From Xylaria sp. FL1777 (lineage: Eukaryota; Ascomycota; Sordariomycetes; Xylariales; Xylariaceae), in the NCBI GenBank assembly GCA_022578965.1, contig MU400654.1:41016-105015 (forward strand): a stretch of DNA of 64,000 nucleotides, written 5' to 3'. Shown here piece after piece: positions 22,885-34,549 of the stretch. Made by a program: the position numbers and the translations under genes. Each line of letters opens with the position of its first letter. Within the stretch, counting starts at the first letter, position 1. The notes beneath the pieces were generated by a model that was not told the DNA's origin, did no database searches, and worked only from the letters and a program-made list of their open reading frames with translations.

Positions 22885-25085
22885 TCAAACTCTTGTTATA
22901 GACACATTGGAGGTAGACGTCTTGGGCTCGCGGCCATCGTCTTGGCTTGACTGGGACTCAACATGGTTGACCTGAGGCTTCTCGTCTACATGGAGTGCAC
23001 ATTGGTACTTTCGGAATTTGCGAGCAGGAACACGGGCCTCAAACTATGGTATTTTGTTAGCGTAATAGCATCAGCACGGTCATGATAAAGGCTACCGTAC
23101 CATTTCATCGATCTGTTCAAGTGTACGACCTTTGACTTCGGGGAGGTAAAGCCAAACCCAAGCTCCGGCAACAACACAACTGCCCGTCCAGATATAGCCG
23201 TACTTTGGCCCCCAGCCCAGCTTTGCAGGGTTGATGAAATATGGCGCAGTAAATGTTGTTAGCCAAGCACCAAAGAAACCGATTGCCGTAGCGAGGCCGA
23301 ATGTATGGCTGCGCAATCGCTGGGATGCAAGTTCACCGCCTGAGAGCCAAGCGTAGGTAGAAATCAGGGCGTTGTAGGCCACAATATAGATGACGCTAAG
23401 GCCGACAATAACCTTTCCTGTTTTCTGCGTCCCCGGCTCAATAGTGTACACTATAGCCATGATCAACTGAGCCAGTCCACAGACGATGAAGCCGGACACC
23501 ATCATTATGCGCCGACGGCCGTATTTTGTAATAATCAAGGCGTTGAATAGTAACGCAGCAACGCCGGTACCAGTTAAGATACACGAATTCTCAAATGCGT
23601 TTCCTACATTGGCCATCTCGAAGAAGTACGTACCGTACGCTTGTTATCTGTCAGACTAACGACGGCGCATAATGCATGCAGAAGGAGAACTTACAGATCA
23701 CTAAACATTTGAGGTTAGCTGTCGTCATTTAGAGCATTATTTGTAAGAAATTAGAGAACATGGGAGCTCGTAGAGCACATTTTGGCTTAAAATGAATCCT
23801 TTATATCTAAAAAATGACATGGCAAAAAGAGAATGACCCCGAGGGTTGCTTACCGAACATAGCTCCCGAGGCGGCTTGGGTGGTCAAGCCGAGGACAGAT
23901 AGGATTGTTCGGCGTCGATCAATAGAATTCTGAAATAAAGTACGGTATCCCACACTTGAGTGTAGTCGCGCTTCCATGGCTAATGTTGTCTTCATATCAT
24001 TTAGCTCATCAACAATAGACCATCCCGTCGGCCGCAGCCGTCGAAGGGCCCGCTCGGCCTCGTCCATTCTCCCTTCTGTACGGATATCAGTATATTCTCT
24101 CCACGAGGAATTCTCGTGTCAGGTATTTTCGCCGAATGAGGCCTCGTTTTGAGACGTAACAACAGTCCTTTAAAGCGATTTTTACTTACTGCACACAGTT
24201 AGTTTCTAGCATGAAGCGCTTTACCTAGATCATACGAGAAACGTAGATTTAAATTGGATGTTAGATCCTTACCTAGTTGCCAACCACCTTGGACTTTCGG
24301 GTATGAAGAGTAGACCGATCGTCAAGATCAAGGGAATGACGTGTACAATTCCCAACGGGATGATATAGGCGTTTCGGTTATGGATCTTGGCAGCAAAGTT
24401 GTCAATTACGGTCCCAACAAGAGATCCTATGTGTTCTGATTAGCACAGACACAGCCTAACCAATTACTCGCCTACACTCACCCACCGACACCCAGTAGGT
24501 GAAAATAGAGATGCCGAATCCTCTATAGCGACCAGGCGAACATTCCTATTCAAGGGTTAACTCCGGTGCGTTCAAAGTAGCATACACCACTTACCTGAAT
24601 ATAGAGCTGCGCATGTGTCATCAGAAGGCCATTCGACAAGCCGATAATGAGCCTGCCAGCGTACAGGCCCCCGATCTGCGTCGTAGCTTGCATGACAGCA
24701 GTAGAGACAAAGACGCCAATGCAGGCAATCCAAAGCGACATCTTGCGGCCGAAATATTTTGCCGTGAACCCGGCCGTAAACGATGAAATGAATGCACCGA
24801 GGATCATCAGCGAAGAGATGAGTTGTTGTCGTTCGGCGTCGATGTTCCATCCGAGAGGTGTCGAAGGGGCTCTTTCTCCGAAGACCTACTGTTGTTAGTC
24901 AAACACCGGAAATTAATAGTACAATCTCTCACCTCAAGGAAGCCGATCATAGCTTGTAAGCCTCCGATAATTCCGAAGTCGAGGCCATATTGGAAGGAGC
25001 TCAGAGACACAAGGGTGACAATGAGTAAGGCTTTCCAATGCTCCCTCATACCCAGCTTCTGGTCCGTATTTCCATTCTCAGCCAT
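22885..25085 (-). CDS. MFS sugar-porter-type transporter
   Basis: Seven exons: 25085-24933, 24885-24595, 24545-24482, 24426-24273, 24075-23854, 23639-23101 and 23043-22885, about 526 residues. Family landmarks are in order: TM1 with S-x-F-x-Y-G-L-D-F-G-x-I-x-G-G-L-Q, the TM2-3 loop G-R-K, the TM4 G-R-L-I-I-G-L-S-N-G, P-E-S-P-R-W-L after TM6, a second half with Y-G-R-R-R and about six membrane segments, and the closing P-E-V-K-G-R-T-L-E-Q-I-D-E-M. Hydrophobic segments fit twelve helices. Fungal members import hexoses, maltose-type sugars, quinate or related solutes across the plasma membrane by proton symport. One problem: the donor at 24273 leaves two bases of a codon while the next exon (24075) needs one, so exons 4 and 5 join one base out of frame. 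A frameshift, an unseen micro-exon or non-canonical splicing could explain this. Confidence 0.78.
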
Positions 25086-25860
25086 GATCAATTCTTTCTT
25101 AAGCCTGGGAGTATATCGCGAATGATCAAGTAGTCCTTATGTAGCTGAGGGGAGTCATTAACGGACCCTGGTACAACAACAAAGGTCGTAAACTTTTGCG
25201 ATGCTTAAACGCCTCTGACAGTGTCTATTATCGAGCCCGGGGTCTCTTTGTATTGGCCATATAGGTGAGGCACAATTATGAGTATCTGTTGATTCTTTGC
25301 CTCGAGATTCGGTAATGTAAATCGTTTTCTTCTCGTCAGCGCTCAAGGAATGATCTCCATTATTTGCAAGAAAGTGCAACAACGAGCCAGCCCCTCCCTA
25401 TCGAAAACTGCCGAAGTATAGCATAAGCTGCGGGAATGATACGTGGGAATGAATGAAGATCCCCCACAAACGACTTGCCAAGTTCTTCTCCGACGGTTCT
25501 TAGCCTGCGAGGAGCACACATTAGAATTCCCCTCACGGATCTCCAGATGCCCGTTGCCCAGTCTGCATAGCTATCTTTCCATTTCACCGGCTAATGGCCA
25601 TTTGACTTTGGAGAAGCCTAATATTATCCTAGCAAGACAGTGGGGCGGATATTTTGGGTTAAGATTCTGCATTATATAGCAAATACGGGATGAGGAGACG
25701 CAATCTCTAATTTCTGGTTGGTTTTGGTCCGTTTCCTCTTTTGTAAAAAGATGAGAATTTCGGAGATTGTTAGCTCACGTGTATCTTAAGTGCTTTAAAC
25801 CAAAAGAATGCTTGCATTTATGGCCGAAGGTTTTCTGCATTACGAAGTAATAAAAACAAA
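25086..25860. other. Transporter upstream region and compartment edge
   Basis: No gene is supported; the open frames here are short and not protein-like. Ordinary base composition persists to about 25,800 and then gives way within about 60 bases to nearly pure A+T. The transporter promoter must lie in the left part, within 800 bases of the repeat compartment. Confidence 0.6.
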
Positions 25861-26165
25861 AAACCTTATGTTAACGTTATAATAAATAAAACAAAATAAA
25901 ACAATAAAATAAAAAATTAAAAAAAAAACGCAATAGCTTAATATAGTTAATTTTTTTAAAAAAGGTTAATTATATATTTTATAATTTTAAGCATTTTAAT
26001 TAGCTATAAATAAACATATAAAATAAAAATTTTAAAATAATTTAAAATATATAAATAATTTAAAAGTTTAAAAAATAAAAATATAATGCTTTTAAAGTTT
26101 TTTTTATTAAAGTAATATTAAAAAAGTTAATTTTTATAATAAGTTTTATATATAATATTATTTTT

Positions 26166-27112
26166 ATTATTAAATAAGCTTTATATAATTATACGTTTAA
26201 TATATATATATTAAAACAAAATATAATAATCTTTATATTATAAGCTATTTATGTTTTATATATTTAAAAAAAAAAAAGTTTATATAAAGCAAAAGTTTTT
26301 TTTTATATATAAAAACTTTATTAATATATAAGCTAAGTTAATACTAAAATTACTTCGGTTTATATAATAGCTTTTATATAAAGTAGTTTTTATGCAAAAT
26401 TTATTATATATATTATATATAAAAGTTATAACTAATAACTAGTTATTTTAACATTAGCTACTTTTTTTTTAGTTATAATTTCTTTTATATAATGTTATTT
26501 AAAAGAAATGAAAACAACTAGTTTTATAAAAAGTTAAACATTTAATACTATAATTTTTGCAAAAAAAAGGGTTATTTATATGTTTGCTTTTTTTAAACTT
26601 TATAGTTATATAAAGCCTAGGTTTAAACGTAGTTATTTTTTAAGTAAAGCACTTAAACCTTTATGCAGTTTAATTATTGCTAGCATAATTAAAGTTTTTT
26701 GTTTTTATTATTATATAACTAATTAACGTTAATTAATAATATAAAATAAAGTATTAACAATAAATAATTTATATTAAAGTTAATTAAAAGTTCTTTTTTT
26801 ATATAGTAGCAAGTTTAATAATATATTAAAATATAAAAGCTAGGCTTTGTTTATAAAAAAAGCCTAAATTTTATAGTGCTTTTTGTTATTTTTATATTTT
26901 TAAACCTTTTATTTTATATAGCTACTTATTTTACTTTTAGCTGCTTTATATACATATATATATATTTATAATAGCTTTACACTTAGTTATTTTTATATAT
27001 ATATTTATATACATATATATATATTTATATAATAGCTGCTTTATTATAATATAATATTAATAGTTGCTAGTTTTACATTATAAGCTAAAATAGTAGTTAT
27101 AACGTTATATAA
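26166..27112 (+). repeat. Direct repeat R1, left copy
   Basis: Nearly 950 bases align in the same order with 50,684-51,730: the GCTTTATATAATT start, a poly(A) run of 12, the AAGTAAAGCACTTAAAC region, a TATATA microsatellite and a final GTTATAA segment. Mismatches are transitions, mostly with G or C kept in the right copy. The left LINE copy begins immediately after it, so R1 was the insertion target. The nature of R1 is unknown; it has no terminal signature I recognise. Confidence 0.65.
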
Positions 27113-30100
27113 TTATTTATTATTAATAACTTGCTATGTTGCTTTATAGCGCAGTTTTTTTACTTGTGTACTTATAAATAAAACTATATAAAAAGCTAAA
27201 TAAAAACTTTATGCAATAATGTTTATGTTATTACTTTAAAGTTTTTTTACTTTATAATAACTAGTTTTTATTAATTAGCTTACTAAACAAAAAGTAATAG
27301 TTAAAAAGCAAAAAGATTCTTTTTAAAGCTTTTAAACTTTTTGCTTTTTTAAAAAACGCATAAAAGCTTTTTTTTTGTTTTTTGGAACTTTTAAAAAAGT
27401 GCTTTTGCTTTTTTTGCTAGTTTTTTTTTTTTTTTTTGCTTTTTTTATTTTTTTTTTATTTTTTCCTATTTTAATTGCTTTATTATATATTGTTATTTTA
27501 TTAATAGCAAGTAATTATTTTATAATATTATTTGTAGCTTTAAGCTTTTTTATAGCTAGTTATAAGTTTTTGTTAATTTATAATAACTTAGCTACAAACC
27601 TTTTTTATAACTGCTTTTTTTTGTTTTTTAGTAAATTATAACATAAAACTACATATTAAAAAGTTTTTTTTTTTTTGTATATTTATAAAAAAGCATAAAA
27701 AAGCTTAAAACTTTTTTTTTATATAAAAATGCTTTTAGCTTTATTTTTTTAGTGCATATTTATATTATTATAGCTGCTTTATGCTTTAGTAATTTGTTAT
27801 ACTTTTTAAAAGCTTTATTTTTATTAAGCTTTTATTTAGTTATTATTAAATAACTATTGTTTGTTTTAGTTTAACTTTATTTGCTTATTTATTTTTTTTT
27901 TAGTGCAATTTTAAGTTTTTTTTTTTTTAATTACTTTTTTTGTTAAAAGTTTAAAGCTAACATTAGATTTTTTTTAGTTATACTTTTATTATTATTTATA
28001 AGCTTGCTTTTTATTTAGTTTTTAGTTTTTTAAGCTTTTATATTTTAAATAAAAGTTTTGATTTTTTTTATTACTTTTTAAATTAATTTTTTAGCTATTA
28101 AGCTTTTTATATAATGCTTATAAGCTATTGTTTTATTATTAAAATATAAATTAATAAAAAAAATCTTTATTTTAGTTTTTAAATGCTTTATTTTAGTTGC
28201 TTTAAAAGCTTTAGCTATATATTTAAAGCATTTATTTTAAATTATTACTAATAAATTAGCAATACTTTTTGCTTTGTTTTTTTTAAAGTTTTTATATTAA
28301 GTTATTATATTATAAGCTAAAATGCTTTATATTATTATAATATATATTTGCTTTTTTTTTATTACATTATTGCTTTATATAAAGTTTTATAGCTTAATTA
28401 TTATATATAATTAAATAGTTAATCTTTTTTTAAGCTTTACTAAATATTCTTTTTATTTTATGTTTTTATTAAACTATATTTTTAAAAACTTTGTATTGTT
28501 TTTTAAATATATTATTATATTAAAAAGGTATACTATTTATATAAGCATTATTTTATTGCTAAAAAAATGCATTAATTTGCTTTTTTGCAGTATAAACTTT
28601 ATTTTATATTATTTTGTTTAACTTTTATATGTTTTTTATGCTATTTTTAAAGCTTTATAGTTTTGCTTTATATTTAGGTTTGCTATAATAAAGTTAGTAT
28701 TATTAGTAAAGCTAACTATTATTAGCTTTTAATATTTAATAAAGTTATTATAAAATATTAAAATATATAAAAAAAAAAAAAGAAATAAAAGCAAAAACTT
28801 TTAAAAAACTTTAGCTTTTAGTGCTATTAGCTAAAATATTGCTTTATTAAAGCAAAAATGCATTATATAATTTAATATAAAAAAGTTTATTTATATAATT
28901 ATTTAAAAAAAAAAAGCTTTTTTATTACAAAATATATATTATTTTTTTTTATTAATAGTATTAAAAGCTTTTATAATGTTTAGCTATAATAAAAACGCTA
29001 TGTTTTTTTTATTAATTGTTTTTTTTTGCTGTTTTTAATACTAGTTTAATAGTTATATTTATTAATTTGTTTTATTTGTTGTTTATTTAATTATTTAACA
29101 AAAAATCTTTTTATTTAGCTACTTTTATTATATAGTAATATAGCTTTTTTTTTAGCAGTTTTTTTATTATATAAATAAGCATAATAAAGCGTTATTTTTT
29201 AACTGTTTTTTTAGTTTTTTTTAACTTTTTAAGTTTAAATATAACTATTATTTTTGTTTGCTTAAATTATATTAAGTAATATTTTAATAAAAAGCTAGCA
29301 ATATATAATATTGCTATTTTTTTTACTAAAGCAAATTTATAAGCTTTAAAAAAACTATTAAATAATAAGTTATTTTTTAGCGCTTTTTATAGCGCTAACT
29401 TTTATATTAATAATATTATATTTTTTTTTTGTATTAATATTAATTATAAACTTTTAATAGCTATTATAAGTTAGGTTTTTTTTAAGTATATTAAATAAGT
29501 TTACTAATAATGCAAAAAAAAAGCGTTTTATTAATAAAGCTATTTTTTTTTAAAAGTATTAGCAAAAAATAGTTTATTTTTTGTTTGTTTTAGTAATAGA
29601 ATTACAGTAATTTTTAAAGCTAGCTTATAAGCAAACTTTACTTATTTAATTAAGCTTTATAATAACTTAAAATTTTTAAATACTTTTATAAATGCTTGTT
29701 TTTAGCTATATTTTTATGCCTTTTTTATTTTATTGCTAAAGGCTTTTTTTTTTTTTTAAAAGCTTGCTATGCTGCTTTAGTTTTTTTGCTTTAAAATTTA
29801 TAGTACGCTTGTTTTGTTTTTTTTTTGTTTTAATTATTTTTAAAAACTACTAAAATAATGCCTAGTATTTTTTTTTATAGTTTTTTTAAGCGTTATTTTA
29901 TTTGCTATTTTTACTAGTTACTAAATTAAAAAATTAAAAGCATTATTTAGCTTACTAAATATATATAATATATACATTTTTATAATAATAGCTTTTGCTT
30001 TTATAGCTGCTTTATTTTTGTTTAATTTAAGCTAGTTTTATTTTTTTGCTTTTTTTAAATATTTTTATAAAGCTACTTTTAAGTTAATTATAATTTTTAA

Positions 30101-31776
30101 TGCTTTATAATTAAAACTTAGCTATTTTAAATTCTTTTAGTAAATAATAACTAAATTACTAAATATTTATATTAAGTTTATTATTAAGCTTTTTTATTTA
30201 TGCTTTATTTTAGTTACTTTTTTTTAAAAAATAGCTAATATAAAATTTTATTATATAATAAACTTAAGTAGTTTATTTGTTTTTTAGCTTTTTTTACTTT
30301 TTAAGTTTTATAATAAATAATAAAAATTAAAGTTATTTATAAATATATAGCGTTTTTTTAGTTTGTTTGCTTTATATATTTTTTAAATTAAATTATATTA
30401 AACTGTTTTTTTTTAATTTAGCAAATATATTAACTATAAAATTACTACTAAATTATTACTGCTTATTATAACTTTTGCTTAGTTTTTATTAGCGTTTTTT
30501 GCTAGCATTTTAATTGCAATTTTTTTGTTTATATATAATATAGCTTTGCTTTTTAATTAAATAACTTAATAGCTATTATTACTAAAACAATATATATTAT
30601 TATATTTATTAATTATTAGCTTTTAAACTATTATATAATTAAAGCTATTATTTTATAGTATATATATTATATTACTTTTAAATTTTATAATATTTTAAAA
30701 AGCAATATTATATATTATTAAGTTAATAAAAATAAGTTTTTGCTTATATTGCTAGTTTGCTATTTTTTTGCTAGTAATTTTTTTTTATTTAGCTTTATAA
30801 ATGCTAACATTATTAATATTTTTAAACTATTTTTATTTATTTTTTTGTTTATTATTACTGCTTTTTTAGCACTTTAAAAGCTTTTAAGTTATAATATATA
30901 TGCTATTTTTGCTTTGTTTTTTTGTTTAACCTTTTTTTAGCAAGCTTTATTTTATGCTATATATGCTTTTTTGCAGTTTATGCATTTTTGCTTTATTTTT
31001 TATGTTTTTATTAAGCAGCTTTTTTTATTTTTTTAGTGCTTTAAAGCTAAATAATAGCTATACTTTAAGTTTTTATAGCAATATTTAGCTATATGTTTAT
31101 ATTTATAATAATTAAAGCACTATATAATTTTAAGCTTTATAATAAAAAGTTTATAATTAAATAGCTAAGCTTTTTATAAAAAGCTATTTTTGCATATTAT
31201 TTTAGCTGCTATAATACTGCTTATATATAATAATATTAACATAAATTTAGCTTTTATGTTTTTAAATAGCATTTTTTTATACTTTATAACTTTAAAGTGT
31301 TTACTACATAATAACTGCAATAAGTTTTTGTTTAAATATATTACTTTAACGCGTTTTATTAAAATGCTTTTTATTATTAGCGCTGCTTTTTTTTGTTATA
31401 CTTTTAACTTTTTTTTAAAAGCTTTTATAATTTTTTTTTTTTTTTTAGCTTTTTAAAACATTGCTTTTTTAAAAGTAATTACTATGTTTTTGCTATATAG
31501 CTTTTTAGCAGCAATTATATTACTGCTTATAAATGCTATATTTATTGCTTTAATAATATTAGCTAATATTTTATTTTTAAGGTTATTAGCTTATTTTTTA
31601 ATTTTAATTAGTACTTTTTTGTTTTGCTTAAATAGTACTGCTTTATTATTGTAAGCTAGCTATAAAGCTGCTATTTATGCTTAAAATTTTAGCATGTTTA
31701 CGTTTAACAAAATTTATTAAAAAAGCTTTTAAACAGTATTTTTAATGCTTTTTTAGTTAGCTTTTATAGCAGCATT
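27113..31776 (-). mobile_element. LINE, left copy, 3' portion
   Basis: Reverse complement of 53,371-58,046 with transitions throughout. The 3' end with its (TTA)n tail is at 27,113-27,129 and the conserved 106-base terminus runs to about 27,220. The reverse-transcriptase F-A-D-D site lies at about 28,693-28,713, here further decayed to F-T-N-N. The copy stops abruptly at 31,776, where an LTR retrotransposon entered; it resumes at 49,705. The 12-mer tatataattatt at 27,106-27,117 recurs at 50,316-50,327 and may be the target duplication, although 15 extra bases lie between it and the LINE 5' end. Confidence 0.8.
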
Positions 31777-31969
31777 TATTACAGAAGATATAAAGCATTA
31801 AAGGTTAAATACAATAGTTAATATATCTCTAGTTTTATAGTAAGTATTTAATAAAACTAAAGCTTGAAAAAGGGAAAAAACTTCTATAAAATAAGTATAA
31901 AAGAGATATTTTATATATATATATAATATATAACATATATTAAAGTATTTAAGTAGCTTAGTTATAATA
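31777..31969. repeat. Left LTR of the nested retrotransposon
   Basis: It starts TATTAC (TG mutated to TA) and ends ATAATA, aligning base for base in length with the right LTR at 49,512-49,704, which ends ATAACA. The consensus termini would be TGTTAC...GTAACA, a short inverted repeat typical of LTRs. Most differences from the other LTR are transitions. The preceding gcatt is the target duplication. Confidence 0.78.
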
Positions 31970-34549
31970 ACTATTCTTTTTTTTTTAATTAAGTTATTTT
32001 TAATTTATATACAAGTAAAATTAATTAAAGTAATTAATCTTAAATATAAGTAGTAAAGTAAAATAATATAAAGCAATTAAACATAAATATAGTATATTAA
32101 ATAAAATGCTTATATAATATAGTAATTAAAGTACTTATATATTTATGCTTATGTTTATATATTAAGTTATGTTTATTTTATGCTATATTTATAGTAAGGC
32201 TTGCATTTATACCTTTGTTACTATATGCTTTTTTTTTTTTTTTTTTTTTTTCTTTTTTTAGCTACTATTAAACATTTAGTTTTAGCTATTCACTTTATTA
32301 CTACTAATCTTATATTTATTTTATATCTTTTTTGGTTTTTTTTTAATTATTATTTGCATTATAATTATATTGCTTAAACTTATAATAATTAAAAGTAGTA
32401 TATATAAACGTAATTATAGTTAAAGTTATAGTTATAAATATAAACGCAAAAAATTATTATAACTTGTTTTATGCTTAAATTTATTTAAAAATAAGTTTAA
32501 TTTTACTATAAAATAAAACTTTAATAAATTTTTTTGCTAAAAGTTTAATAACTTTAATAATAAAAATAAAAACTTTAGCTATTTGCTTTTTCTTTAAAAT
32601 AGCTTTAATTTTAATAAGGATTTAAACATTATTAGGCTTTTTATTAGTTATAAAAAAAAAGTAAAAATAAAAATAAAAATAATTTTAACTTTATAAATTT
32701 TAATAAAGATTTTAATGCTAGCTTATATAATTTTAATATAAACGATTTAAAAAATAAGTTTAATTTTAATATAAATATTAAAGTTTTTATGTTAGCTAAA
32801 TGTTAGCTTGTTTTTATAGTAATTTTTGTTTGCAAACTTTGCAAACAAACTATTAAAGCTAAAAACAAAAAGTATAAAACTATTAAAAAAGCAATAGTTT
32901 TAAATAGTTTGTTAGTATATTAGCTTTGTTTTAAGCGTTTTAAAAAGGCATTTTAGCTAAAAAATAGCCTGCTTTTAAATATAATTTGCAAATTTAAAGA
33001 TTTAAAAGTAATAGCTTATATAAGCTATATAAATAACTATATTTTATATAAGCTTATAAGTTAATTTATATTTATTTTAGATTAATTTTACTAATAAGTT
33101 AGCTATTTGCTATGTTATATTTTAATATAATATATATTTAAAAGTTATTAAACTAGTTTGTTTATTTTTTTGTTTTTTAAAAAAATAACTATAAAAAAGT
33201 TATTATAAATAAAAATTACGCTATTATTTAAAAGACTTCGGATAATTATTGTGTTAATTTTGCAGCTATGCAGTTTTGTTTTTTAAAAGCATTTTTATGT
33301 TTTTTATTAACTTATAAAGCTTAGTTTTAATTAATTAGCAAAGTTAGCAACATAAAAATAAGTTGTTTTGTTTTTATTTTATATAAAGTTTAGTTAATAA
33401 TTAATAATGCAAAAATATTATATTAAATATAAACATTTAATAGTAAAGCGTAAATCTTTAGCTTGTTAAGCTATTAAGCTTTTTTATATAAGCGCTATAA
33501 ATAGCTTTATTTAAACTAATTTTATAAGGTTTTTTAATAAAATTAAAACTATTTTTAACGCTAGTAATATGCTTATTTAATTGCACTTAAAATACAAGTT
33601 ATAAATTATAAATATATAGCTTAAAAAGCTGCTTTTATTTTTTTTTAAAAAAGATATATATAAAGCTATATTAATTATTGCTAATAAGCGTAAATAAAAG
33701 TATTTAGTTAGCTTTTTTTATTATAAAAATGTTTTAAAGTTTAATAATTAATGTTTTAAAGCTTTTTTATAAAAATATTATAACTTGTTTATAGCGTTTT
33801 TACGTATAACTTATTAATAAAACGCAAATATTTTAAAACTTAAAGCAATAAGTATAATCCTTATTATATAATTAAAAACAAAAAAATAACTAATTAGTAT
33901 ATATAACATAATTAAGCTTTAGTTTATAGCTAAATTAATAATAGATTAGTACTATTTTGTTAGCTTAATAACTTTGTTTTTTTTTTATAACTTAAATATT
34001 TTTTAAAGTTTTTAATTACTTTAAAAGCTATAATGTTAGTAATAAATACTTATTAATTATATTTAGTTAGCTAGCTTTTTTATTTAATAAAATAATATTT
34101 TTTTTTATTATAAGTTATTTTATTTATTATATTTTTAACTTTTTATTTTTTTAACTTATTTTTAAGGTTTAATATAAAGAAACTATGCTTATGTTTAGCT
34201 TTTTAAAGCTTAAATAATTAAATTAAAAAAACGGAATAAAAGCAGCTATATTATTTTAAAAAACTAATATAATATGCTTATAAACTAACTATAAAAAGAA
34301 TTTAAAAAGGTTTAATAAACTTAAGCGCTAACTTTTTATTTTTAAACTTAATATTTTTTGTTAATAATACTACTAAGTTTTTAGTTTTAAAAGTTATAAG
34401 TTTATGCTTATTATTATAGTATTTTATATATTTATTAGTTATAATTTGCTATTGCTTTGTTATTTTGTTTTTAATAGTTTATAACTTATTAAAATGTTTT
34501 TATATAGCTAAAATTCTTTTTAATATAAAGTTATTTTTAATAAACAAAC

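Noticed and set aside
1..25860. tRNA or rRNA genes in the gene-bearing half
   Set aside because: No cloverleaf with A and B box spacing or rRNA-like conserved stretch was recognised by eye; a dedicated scan could still find one.
27375..27641. Open frame for an 88-residue Phe/Leu-rich protein, with a longer relative at 57,521-57,808 (minus)
   Set aside because: The two are the same strand of the two LINE copies, antisense to the element's coding direction. Similarity reflects shared repeat origin and A+T bias, not a membrane protein gene.
31190..31456. Open frames at 31,190-31,456 and 53,474-53,674 resembling small membrane proteins
   Set aside because: Both are antisense to the LINE ORF1 region. 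The hydrophobic composition is what reverse-strand Lys/Asn/Gln-rich coding sequence gives.
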